Below, piece by piece: positions 16,287 to 23,901 of a stretch of DNA of 24,868 nucleotides. The number at the start of each line of letters is the position of its first letter. Within the stretch, counting starts at the first letter, position 1. The position numbers and the translations under genes are program-made. The DNA comes from CAYNYI01 sp964401455. GTDB lineage: Bacteria; Fibrobacterota; OXYB2-FULL-49-7; CAYNYI01. Under the pieces are notes generated by a model. The model ran no database searches. It saw only the letters and a program-made list of their open reading frames with translations, and was not told the DNA's origin. The stretch lies in the NCBI GenBank assembly GCA_964401455.1, contig CAYNYI010000039.1, positions 1 through 24,868 on the forward strand, given 5' to 3'.

Positions 16287-19200
16287 TAAAACAAAACTCT
16301 CGCTTCGGCCGTACCCCTGTGAACGGCTTTATCCATTCTGTCATCAAGATTGCCTCGATAGGAAAAATAAAAAAACATATTCTTTCCGGTTCTCATATTT
16401 ACAGCAGCTGTCCATTGCCTGTTGGTTCCGGGTACGCTCCCTCCGGCCATTTCATACCAGATATCTTCGGAATCCGACAATACGTTTTTATATCTATATT
16501 CAGACGAGGCAGTCCCTGTCTTGCTGAAATTCCATCTTATACCCGGCCCGGTTTCGTACCAGTCGGCCCCCCTTTTCGAATAAAGGTCAGTGCTTCTTCC
16601 GGCAGAGCCGTTTCCGAAAGCGCGAAAAGACCCGGAAAACAAGTCCCGATATAAAACGGCTCCGGTGGAGCGGTTTCTGATATCGTATTCCTGCATAACG
16701 GAAGCCCCACCGTAAACCCCGGAGTAATAATTACTTATACGATGAATATTTGCGTTATCGCTAAAGAACTCGAATCCCCATAAATCCCCGACCTTTGTCT
16801 CATTACGAAAATAAAGCCGATTCATCGTCCTTTCATCCATACCGTTTCTGTAATCAAAATTAAAATCACCGCTGAATATCAGCGATGACTTGTAACGGGC
16901 ATTACGAGGAAGAAGACGGAACTCCTGAGAATATGAGATTTCTCCGCTACCGTCACCGTCTGAGCCGGCTTGGCCTGCCGTAAAAGCCGGAAGACAGGCG
17001 TTTACTCCACCGTAAAGAGAGGGATCCTTATCGTGTTCGGCCGAAAAAGAACTCCGCGAATGAAGATCGGAAATAATTCCCCGGCGTACCCCTGTAAGAT
17101 TTGCTGCATCCAGAGATAAATTATAGGAAAGAGCCGTTTTATTTATGAATTCAGAGCGGGTGGAATCAATTTTTGTAGTCACATAAATATAATCACCTCT
17201 TATCTCATCCGGTCTGTATTCATTGAAAGCCGCATCGTAAACATAATCGCCAAGCCCCGGTCCCGCGTATTCAAAACTGTCCACAAATGTCTGGGACACC
17301 ATGCTTGAAAGCGAATAGGATAGACGCTGAAAAACCGCGCCTTCCATTAAATCCGACATGAATTCTGAATTTACGAGATGGTTCCTGACCGTATCGGTAT
17401 CAGTAAATCTCCACCTGTTTATTACGCTTAAATTTGCCGAAAGGGCTGAATAGACAGAGGTATTGACCGAATTGGAAAGAGTGTATGATAATGCGGAGTC
17501 ACTTTCCGGATTATCGTTTTCTTTTCTCCTGTCGATCCTTCTCGAAAAGAAACTCTCTGTTTTAATTCCCGGCGAATCAGTATATTGAAGCGAATATGAA
17601 TCCGTAAGAACAGTATTAAGGACTTTTGATGTATCAACCGTCCTTAGATATTCTTCTTTGTAAAACCCTATGCCCGGCCTTAAGCCGGCAAGAGAAATGC
17701 TCAAATTTCCCTCATCGCGCAGAACCCGTGAACTATTATCCGGCGAATCCGAAAGTATCTCTTCGCGCGATGCGGACAAATCGGCGCCGCGGATATCGGA
17801 TCCCGAACCTCTGATGCGGTAACGGTTGATTTTATCGCTTGCCCCGAAAAGGTTCCGCCCACCCTCAAACTCGAAAAAAGCGTTCCGGAGCGGGCGATAT
17901 AAAAAGCTGCCCTCCCTGAATTCTCCTTCCGGTTCACGGACCCCGATCCCCTCAGCTCCCCATTTTTTACCAAAGTCATAACCGGTTTCTATCGGGGTAA
18001 GAGGTTCAAAGGTCTCCTTGATATCCTCATAACGCACAGACATCTCAAAGACACCCGGCCCGGGACCGCTTAAATCACCGAGTTTACCTTTTGCTTCAAT
18101 AAAACCCGCATAGCCTTTATTATCAGAATCGGAACTTTCAGAAAAAAGGTTCCTGTCCCGTTCGGTCACGGAAGCTTCTCCTTTTATATCAAAGATATCA
18201 CTATAAGAATAGTATGCGGAAAATGTACCGGCTCGGCCGAGTTCGGGCAGTCTTATTCCGGAGAGGGAATCGGAGACAAGACTGTCACCGGAAAGGGAAA
18301 GTCGGTTCTCCAGACTATCTGAGAACTCCGCTCCGAGGGGAGAACCTTTTTCATCTTTGGACTCTATAGCCGAGAAATTAATTTTTAATCCGTTTAAAAA
18401 GGCGCTTCCTGAAGCGGCAGCTACACGATTCAGGTACGCCTTGTCCGTATATTCATATTCTACGGTAATTATATCGTCCGCAGTAATCAATCTCGAAGGA
18501 TTAAAGAATATCTGTCCGTTTCCGTACTCAATCACATAATCGTGTTTTTCTCCCCTTATCATCTTCTGTCCGTTCAGGAAAACATTTTCGGTGCCCGCAA
18601 TTATAACAACCCCTTCACCGCTTCCGCCTTTTCCCGAGAAAATATATGGACCCTGTTTTCTTTCTTCCCCCTTTATTGTAACGGAATTAAAGGTTCCTTC
18701 GGAAACAGCTCCCGCGGCCCCGATTTCAGCTAAATCTCCGATATATCTCCCTGTAAGTCCTTTTACTTTCCTTTTGAAAAACGAATAACGGTACGAACTG
18801 TAATCGGTCTTAAAATCACCCATACCCAGAAAATAATCCGGAGAACTCAATTCCAGGGCGACCTTATCCACTTCCTGAATGGACCTTGTTGTTCCTTCCG
18901 GCTGGATCGGTATATTATTATCAGTTAAAGCAGCGTTTAGAGTCGCTTTATCCGAAATTTTCCCTGAAATATCCACCTCAAGAGACTGATCAAGAAGAAG
19001 CCCTCCGGAATTTAACGAGCTCATTGAAACGGACACAGATTTACTGCCTCTGACATTCAGACTCGAAGCTGGAGAAGAGTTCTTTTTCAATACGGCTCCG
19101 GCCGCTTTTACAGACCTCAATGTATCTTTTCCGGTGCTAAGGCTTTCCTGCCGAAGCATATAGTATCGTTTGTCCGTCCGAAACATATTCTCTTTAAAAC

Positions 19201-19477
19201 GCACCGTCAGGATCTTTCCCGTAAGCGCGGCGGGATCAAAAAGAACTATTTTCCCCTTCTCAGGAATATATTTATACTCCCTTCCGTCGGCAAGTGACCT
19301 GTTTCCCACATAGATACCAAGAGACCCCTTAACAATTCTGCTATTCCCTATATCCATTGTATCGGAAGCCAGGATGGTAAACTCTCTCTCATATACAAAA
19401 GGGTAGTCAGATTCCTCCGCCTGGAGTACCGGGACAGACAGGAGTATCAAAAAGGCGGAAAGGAGAATAAATATCAT
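16286..19477 (-). CDS. Large outer-membrane beta-barrel protein, SprA-like N-terminal features
   Basis: 1063 residues. A signal peptide (~1-20, ending LQAEE) is followed by a conserved region at ~140-350. This includes GSKSVSVSM, LDQSLEVDISGKISD, AALTDNNIPIQPEGTT, LGMGDF, then QGPYIFSGKGG and VFLNGQKMIRGEKHDYVIEY. I recognise these from uncharacterised giant outer-membrane proteins of Gemmatimonadota/Zixibacteria/Ignavibacteria-type bacteria that recall SprA. The rest (~360-1063) alternates short polar/aromatic strands and loops, typical of a many-stranded barrel, and ends in Phe (ARVLF). Role unknown; candidates are a transport or secretion pore or an assembly partner of the Omp85 protein whose ATG overlaps its stop. 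The start ATG lacks a near Shine-Dalgarno, but the signal peptide begins there. Confidence 0.72.
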   Translation of the reverse strand: MIFILLSAFLILLSVPVLQAEESDYPFVYEREFTILASDTMDIGNSRIVKGSLGIYVGNRSLADGREYKYIPEKGKIVLFDPAALTGKILTVRFKENMFRTDKRYYMLRQESLSTGKDTLRSVKAAGAVLKKNSSPASSLNVRGSKSVSVSMSSLNSGGLLLDQSLEVDISGKISDKATLNAALTDNNIPIQPEGTTRSIQEVDKVALELSSPDYFLGMGDFKTDYSSYRYSFFKRKVKGLTGRYIGDLAEIGAAGAVSEGTFNSVTIKGEERKQGPYIFSGKGGSGEGVVIIAGTENVFLNGQKMIRGEKHDYVIEYGNGQIFFNPSRLITADDIITVEYEYTDKAYLNRVAAASGSAFLNGLKINFSAIESKDEKGSPLGAEFSDSLENRLSLSGDSLVSDSLSGIRLPELGRAGTFSAYYSYSDIFDIKGEASVTERDRNLFSESSDSDNKGYAGFIEAKGKLGDLSGPGPGVFEMSVRYEDIKETFEPLTPIETGYDFGKKWGAEGIGVREPEGEFREGSFLYRPLRNAFFEFEGGRNLFGASDKINRYRIRGSGSDIRGADLSASREEILSDSPDNSSRVLRDEGNLSISLAGLRPGIGFYKEEYLRTVDTSKVLNTVLTDSYSLQYTDSPGIKTESFFSRRIDRRKENDNPESDSALSYTLSNSVNTSVYSALSANLSVINRWRFTDTDTVRNHLVNSEFMSDLMEGAVFQRLSYSLSSMVSQTFVDSFEYAGPGLGDYVYDAAFNEYRPDEIRGDYIYVTTKIDSTRSEFINKTALSYNLSLDAANLTGVRRGIISDLHSRSSFSAEHDKDPSLYGGVNACLPAFTAGQAGSDGDGSGEISYSQEFRLLPRNARYKSSLIFSGDFNFDYRNGMDERTMNRLYFRNETKVGDLWGFEFFSDNANIHRISNYYSGVYGGASVMQEYDIRNRSTGAVLYRDLFSGSFRAFGNGSAGRSTDLYSKRGADWYETGPGIRWNFSKTGTASSEYRYKNVLSDSEDIWYEMAGGSVPGTNRQWTAAVNMRTGKNMFFYFSYRGNLDDRMDKAVHRGTAEARVLF

Positions 19478-19577
19478 TAATAAAAAATAACAAATTTCCT
19501 GTGCTTTTTCCTGCTGTATTTGATAAAATATTTATATTAAAAATAATAATCTCACATCAGGCCTGTAAGGAGGATTT
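19478..19577. other. Divergent intergenic promoter region
   Basis: 100 very AT-rich bases separating the divergent outer-membrane operon (minus) and the LPP20-like/NlpC pair (plus). It must hold promoters for both. A plus-strand promoter can be proposed; on the minus strand several TATAAA/TATTTT-like hexamers overlap and I cannot choose one. Confidence 0.55.
19520..19549 (+). promoter_or_regulatory. Candidate sigma70-type promoter for the exported protein/NlpC pair
   Basis: TTGATA at 19520-19525 and TAATAA at 19544-19549 are separated by 18 bases. The -10 lies about 28 bases before the start codon, and AAGGAGG stands 6 bases before that ATG. Confidence 0.45.
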
Positions 19578-20495
19578 ATGACCCTGTTTATTTCAGTGAT
19601 TCTATTAATCACAGCTTCGGTCTGCGCAGATGATTTCGAGGAATACCGTACGAGACAGCAGAAAGAAGCTGAAGTATTCTATTCTGAAAATCTGGAGCAA
19701 ATGAAAGAAATGCAGAATGATATTCAATCGGCGTTCAGCGCCTGGAAAGCAGAGCAGGAAAAATACAAAGACAACGCCACAGTAAACTATACCGCTTTTT
19801 CCCCGGATGAAAATTCAGCTGTAAAAGAAAAGATAGATTATAAAAAATCATCAGCTGAAATTGAAGCGGTTTCCACTGACACAGACTCCTTGGAGGCCAT
19901 CAAGAAAGCGCGCCGGAATGCCGGCCGCAGCATCGAGGGCCTGATAACTAAAGAAATAACAAGGTCCGGCATCCCGCCAGATTCCGTTGCCATGAAAAAG
20001 CTGATAAAAAACAATCTGGATAAAATAAGAGTCAGGGTAAAGAAGAATGATAAAGGTTATTCGGCGAAAGCGTCGTATTCGCCGGAATTCAAAGGGAAGA
20101 ACAGCCTTGTATCTTTAGTCAGGGAAGAAAAGAAAAAAATCCCGAACACTAAAAAGAAAGAGAACCAGGAATATACTTCTGTAATAATTGACGCAAGAGA
20201 AGCAGGCTATACAAGCTGTCTTTTACCTGTTGTTACAACTGCAAAAGGAGAAAAGCTGTACGGACCGGGCTTTACCGATAAAAAATTCGCGATAAACGGT
20301 ATGGCCCGCTGGGAACGCAGCCCCGCCGAGGCGGTAAAAAATCCGGCGGCGGGGAAAAGCCCCCTTCCGGTGCTTGCTTCCGCACTTGGCGACGGCAACA
20401 GCGTAATAGTTGAGGGAGAAAAGGCAAATATCCTCAGAAAGCTTGGCGGTTCTTCAGTATTGAGAGAATGCCGCGTAATATTTATCGTAAAATAG
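19578..20495 (+). CDS. Exported LPP20-like protein of unknown function
   Basis: 305 residues. The signal peptide (~1-17, SVCA-DD) has no lipobox in the standard form, although a Cys sits at residue 16. Residues ~20-70 are Glu/Lys-rich and probably coiled; the middle (~100-190) is basic. The C-terminal segment from ~200 (YTSVIIDAREAGYTSCLLP, then KGEKLYGPGF, and the ending RECRVIFIVK) resembles a domain of LPP20/FlgT-type envelope proteins, whose usual form is YTGLIIDARGL...P.I...DG..VYG. In relatives this domain occurs in outer-membrane or flagellum-associated proteins, but no molecular role follows. The ATG is preceded by AAGGAGG. The NlpC/P60 gene follows 11 bases after its stop, so they are probably co-expressed and may act together in the cell envelope. 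Confidence 0.6.
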   Translation: MTLFISVILLITASVCADDFEEYRTRQQKEAEVFYSENLEQMKEMQNDIQSAFSAWKAEQEKYKDNATVNYTAFSPDENSAVKEKIDYKKSSAEIEAVSTDTDSLEAIKKARRNAGRSIEGLITKEITRSGIPPDSVAMKKLIKNNLDKIRVRVKKNDKGYSAKASYSPEFKGKNSLVSLVREEKKKIPNTKKKENQEYTSVIIDAREAGYTSCLLPVVTTAKGEKLYGPGFTDKKFAINGMARWERSPAEAVKNPAAGKSPLPVLASALGDGNSVIVEGEKANILRKLGGSSVLRECRVIFIVK

Positions 20496-20497
20496 CC

Positions 20498-20502
20498 GGA
20501 GG
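20498..20502 (+). promoter_or_regulatory. Shine-Dalgarno that decides the NlpC/P60 start
   Basis: GGAGG at 20498-20502 precedes ATG at 20507. The in-frame ATG at 20468 would overlap the previous gene, has no such site, and would put a hydrophilic stretch before the signal peptide, so 20507 is preferred. Confidence 0.75.
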
Positions 20503-20506
20503 AAAT

Positions 20507-21865
20507 ATGCGAATCTTACTCTTCCTGACAGTTTTTTCCTTTATTGCCGCCGCGGCCGAATTTAAAGACATACCCGCGGGAATAGAAGGTGTTTCCCCGC
20601 AAGGAGGAAATCAGCTGCAAAAGGCATTCAATAAATTTACCGGCGGGACAACCGTATTTGTCCCGGACAAGTACCTTCCATTCCTGACAGATTTCGCCGC
20701 CGCCTCGGTTTTTAACGGACAACCCGCTCATAAAATCCCGGAAATGACCTTCCGGCTGCTGCGTATTGTAATGTCGGGCGCTCCGGAAAATGAATCGGCT
20801 GAGCTTATGGACGCGGCATACGGTTCGGATATACCGGACCGGGTAATCATCGGCGCCGCCGAAGCTATGTCTCTTCTCAAAAAAGCTGATATCCCCCCGG
20901 AGGTCTATTATGATTACATATCATACGCGCTGTATGAAAAATGGGAACAAAAGAAAACCGTTACGGGGGCGGCAGCTGTGGTCAAGGCGGCCGAAACCGG
21001 GCTGGACCCGGCCAAAGCCGCTGTAGCTCTGGCAGTCCGCTTCTCTAAAGATCTTGGGAAAACGAGTGTTTCAAAAGCCGCAGCGGAGGAAATAAAGAAC
21101 CTTGACCGGCTTAAAAACTATGAAGCGGTTGAAAAGGCCGCCGCTGCCGGTGTGCCTCAGTCTCTTGCCAACGACATCTATATGCACGGAAAAAGCCAGG
21201 GATGGCCGGACAAGGCTCTTTTTGCAGTGCTGGACGGCCTTTCCGAAGGCAAAAAAAAAGGATTAACTCTTGAGAAGCTTGCACTCGCCATGGCGGTAAG
21301 AATGGATTCCGGCTTAAAGACAAGTCCGGAAGAAATGGTCAAAGAAGAAATAAATTTTGTAACGGGTCTTGAGTCGGAGAAAAAGAGACAGAAAATTATC
21401 AGTAAGAATCCGGCCATGAAAAAGCAGCTCACCGGAGTTAAAAAAACCCAGGACGGAAAAGGAGTCCTGAATATAGAACTTCTGGAACAGTCTGTTATGT
21501 CTTTTTACAGGCATCCCACAAAATATAAATGGGGAGGCACAAAAAGAGGGGGTGCCGACTGCAGCGGTTTTGTACAGACATGCTACAGAGAGCAGGGTAT
21601 GGAAATTCCCCGGGTTTCGCGCTTCCAGTATGCCTGGCTTAAAAAGGCAAACCGTCTTGTATCAAAGAACAGTCTCCGCAAGGGAGATCTTGTTTTCTTC
21701 AACAGCAACGGCCACGGGCGTATATCACATGTAGGAATGTACTGGTCTGAGGGAAAATTCGTTCATTCCTGCTCATCAAAAGGCGTTACCTTTACGCCTT
21801 TAAACAAGCCTTATTATGTAAAAAGATTCGTTAATTCAGGAAGAGTGACCGGAAAAAGCATATAA
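20507..21865 (+). CDS. NlpC/P60 peptidoglycan endopeptidase with duplicated helical N-terminal region
   Basis: 452 residues from the chosen start. A signal peptide (~1-18, MRILLFLTVFSFIAAAAEF) directs export. The C-terminal ~120 residues are an NlpC/P60 cysteine peptidase with Cys352 (ADCSGFV), His408 (SHVGMY) and third residue His420 (KFVHS); the family cleaves D-gamma-glutamyl-diamino acid bonds in cell-wall peptides. The preceding ~300 residues are Ala/Lys-rich and helical and match no domain I know. Residues ~119-203 and ~206-288 align as a tandem duplication (shared GL...A.AVR...KTS...EEI). Such a region may bind wall or a partner. Second gene of the pair; a strong terminator starts at its stop codon. 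Likely role: wall remodelling. Confidence 0.9.
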   Translation: MRILLFLTVFSFIAAAAEFKDIPAGIEGVSPQGGNQLQKAFNKFTGGTTVFVPDKYLPFLTDFAAASVFNGQPAHKIPEMTFRLLRIVMSGAPENESAELMDAAYGSDIPDRVIIGAAEAMSLLKKADIPPEVYYDYISYALYEKWEQKKTVTGAAAVVKAAETGLDPAKAAVALAVRFSKDLGKTSVSKAAAEEIKNLDRLKNYEAVEKAAAAGVPQSLANDIYMHGKSQGWPDKALFAVLDGLSEGKKKGLTLEKLALAMAVRMDSGLKTSPEEMVKEEINFVTGLESEKKRQKIISKNPAMKKQLTGVKKTQDGKGVLNIELLEQSVMSFYRHPTKYKWGGTKRGGADCSGFVQTCYREQGMEIPRVSRFQYAWLKKANRLVSKNSLRKGDLVFFNSNGHGRISHVGMYWSEGKFVHSCSSKGVTFTPLNKPYYVKRFVNSGRVTGKSI

Positions 21866-21895
21866 AAAAAGCCCGCTTTAAAGCGGGCTTTTTTT
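21864..21895. terminator. Bidirectional terminator shared by the NlpC/P60 gene and tRNA-Leu
   Basis: A-run, GCCCGC (871-876 of 21 kb), TTTAAA, GCGGGC, T-run: a fully self-complementary element with seven T on each strand. It begins at the NlpC/P60 stop codon and starts 2 bases beyond the tRNA 3' end on the opposite strand, so it serves both convergent units. Confidence 0.95.
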
Positions 21896-21897
21896 AA

Positions 21898-21977
21898 TGC
21901 CGAAGGCCGGACTTGAACCGGCATGCTCTCGCGCCACCCCCTCAAGATGGTGTGTCTGCCAATTCCACCACTTCGGC
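21898..21977 (-). tRNA. tRNA-Leu (anticodon GAG)
   Basis: On the minus strand GCCGAAG pairs with CTTCGGC as acceptor stem, with discriminator A. The D arm is GTGGAATTGGCAGACAC. The anticodon stem CCATC/GGTGG (one G-T pair) encloses the loop TTGAGGG, giving anticodon GAG for CUC/CUU. The T arm is GCCGG-TTCAAGT-CCGGC. The variable arm is 11 bases (CGCGAGAGCAT), short for a class II tRNA. The 3' CCA is not encoded. Total 80 nt. Confidence 0.95.
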
Positions 21978-21992
21978 ATTTTTTGTGAGTAA

Positions 21993-22021
21993 AAGATATA
22001 TTTTTACCTCAGTAAGTTCAA
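21993..22021 (-). promoter_or_regulatory. Candidate promoter of tRNA-Leu
   Basis: TTGAAC (complement of 22016-22021) and TATCTT (complement of 21993-21998) are separated by exactly 17 bases and end 16 bases before the tRNA. The -35 overlaps the symporter's TGA stop codon. Confidence 0.55.
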
Positions 22022-23790
22022 TATTTTTCATTAATAATTCTGAAAAAAATGAAACCGGAAAAACCCGCTCCGACAAGAAGAATAATACCGGACAAGGAGC
22101 TTCCGAGAATCAGTGTTCCGGTGCCCGTGAGTGTAAGGTTAAGGGCGGCTATACCGGTAATTATTCCGGCGGCTTCCCGCTTTCCGGGACCGCTTTCATA
22201 TTTTCCTAAAACCTCTGTGGATATACTCCTCCAGCCGGGCCCTCCGGGACGGACTTTACGGTAGAAAGACAGCAGCGTCTCTCTTCCGACCGGTCTTGTG
22301 ATAAAAGTAACAGCAACCCACACGGGAACTACAAAAAAGACCGTCGATATAACCACTGAAAAAGGAAAACTCAAAAGAGCGTTTTCCGGATATTTCCCGC
22401 TCAGATAAGAAAAATAAAATTTCGAGATTATTGCCGCGGTAAAGGCCGCAATTTCCGACCATGCGTTAATTCTCCACCAGTACCACCTTAAGACATATAC
22501 CGTCCCGATACCCGCCGTCACAGAAAAGACAATAACCCATGCCTGACTGATATCCTTGACAGCGAAAGATAAGAACGCCCCGAAAAGGGCCAGCACGGCT
22601 ATAGATATCCGGCCCGCGGCGACCAGTTCTTTTTGAGACGCGTTCTTTCTAAAAAAACGTTTATAAATATCATTAACGATTATCGAGGATCCCCAGTTAA
22701 GCTGAGTATCAATTGTTGACATAAAAGCAGCGAGAAAAGAAGCGACCATCACACCGAAAACACCGGCCGGAAGCATTTTGCGCATCATCAAAGGATAATA
22801 AGTCTCAGGATCATCAACCATTCCGAAAAAAGCCATTCCGCATAAACCGACAACAATCCAGGGCCATGGACGGACACAGATAAGGGCTACGTCATACCAT
22901 AGATAGACCAAAAAAGAGTGGCGTTAGTTGCGTGCCGCGAAAAGACGCTGGGCAAGGTATCCTCCACCGTCAATATTGTACATAACCGCCCATACGACAA
23001 GTACAAGTGCCAGAAAAGAGGTAAAATCGTTTGTCTCGAAAACAGGCATTACGCTTGGGATAATATCAAATACCCTTTCGGCATCCCAGCCCCCGGCGGC
23101 GATTTTTTCCTTTACGGAACCCATTCCTCCGAGAGTTTTAACAGAAACCGCCGCAAGATAAATTGATCCTGCCATCGCTATAATAAATTGCACAAAATCG
23201 GTAGCCACAACCCCCCAGAAACCTGAGAGAACTGTGTAAAATACAGTCAGACAGAAAAGCACCAGTACCGCCAGTGTTTCCGCCTGCATTCCGAGAATAA
23301 GGGTTCCGTCTTCCCAGCCCATTATGGTAACGGTGATTTTTGCCATGGCTTTCATGACCCAGGCGATTATCAAAAGATTCTGGAATATACCGAACCATAC
23401 CGCACGGTATGCCCTCAAAAAAGTGGCTTCCTTTCCATCATAACGCAATTCTATAAGCTCGGCATCCGTAGTTATTCCTGCACGGTTCCACAGCCTTGCG
23501 AAAAGAAAAAGTGCTACAATCCCACCGATTCCGGTATTCCACCAAAGCCAGTTCTTCCAGACTCCGCCTTTGGCAACAAGCCCGGAAACAACCAACGGCG
23601 TATCGGCGGCAAATGTAGTCGCTACCATTGAAGTACCGACGATCCACCAGGGAAGGCTGCGGCCGGAAACAAAGAAGTCATCCATACTCCTGGAAGCGCG
23701 TTTGGAAAAGTACAATCCCAAAAGAAAGGTGAAAACAAGATAGGCGGCAATTATAATAATATCGGCTATATGAAGGCTGTATTCATTCAT
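22018..23790 (-). pseudogene. Sodium:solute symporter (SSS family) interrupted by one in-frame TAA
   Basis: 590 codons read as a single frame except for TAA at 22924-22926. The first part (288 residues from ATG 23790) has the early membrane segments and SSS features SGRSLPWW, MVATTFAADTP, and GGGYLAQRLFAARN just before the stop. The second part resumes at once as RHSFLVYLWYDVALICVRPWPW and contains ASFLAAFMSTIDTQLNW...VNDIY, a hallmark of the family. Relatives commonly read ARNE(K/R)H here, so TAA most simply replaces GAA by one base change. The family couples sodium entry to uptake of sugars, amino acids or other solutes; the substrate cannot be read. The earlier start at 23859 is rejected because it lies in the glnN terminator. 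ATG 23790 has no clear Shine-Dalgarno. Either a recent pseudogene, a sequencing error, or read-through. Confidence 0.88.
22924..22926 (-). other. Premature in-frame TAA in the symporter gene
   Basis: The minus strand reads GCA CGC AAC TAA CGC CAC TCT; both flanks are in the same frame and both are clearly SSS family. No frameshift is needed to restore the protein. Confidence 0.9.
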
Positions 23791-23823
23791 GAAATCAATA
23801 TAACTAAAATAGAAACCCGGTGT

Positions 23824-23866
23824 AAAAAAAACGGCCGTGCGAAACCATGGGGTTCGCACGGGCCGT
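23824..23866 (-). terminator. Rho-independent terminator of glnN
   Basis: ACGGCC-GTGCGAA (23831-23843) pairs with TTCGCAC-GGCCGT (23853-23866, one bulged G at 23860), a 13-bp GC-rich stem followed on the minus strand by eight T. It lies about 35 bases after the glnN stop and separates glnN from the symporter gene. Confidence 0.92.
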
Positions 23867-23901
23867 CTTCGTTTTCACGGAGGTCCGACTTTCCGGGAAA
23901 A

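Noticed and set aside
20468..20506. Earlier ATG for the NlpC/P60 protein
   Set aside because: It overlaps the preceding gene and would put a hydrophilic stretch before a good signal peptide; the ATG at 20507 has GGAGG.
22924..22926. Recoding or alternative genetic code at the symporter TAA
   Set aside because: TAA ends many other genes in the window (fic, dsbD, cheR, NlpC/P60), and no stem-loop or slippery site is visible beside it.
23791..23859. Upstream extension of the symporter to a GTG at 23859
   Set aside because: The extension translates the glnN terminator hairpin and its T-run; the ATG at 23790 directly precedes the first membrane segment.
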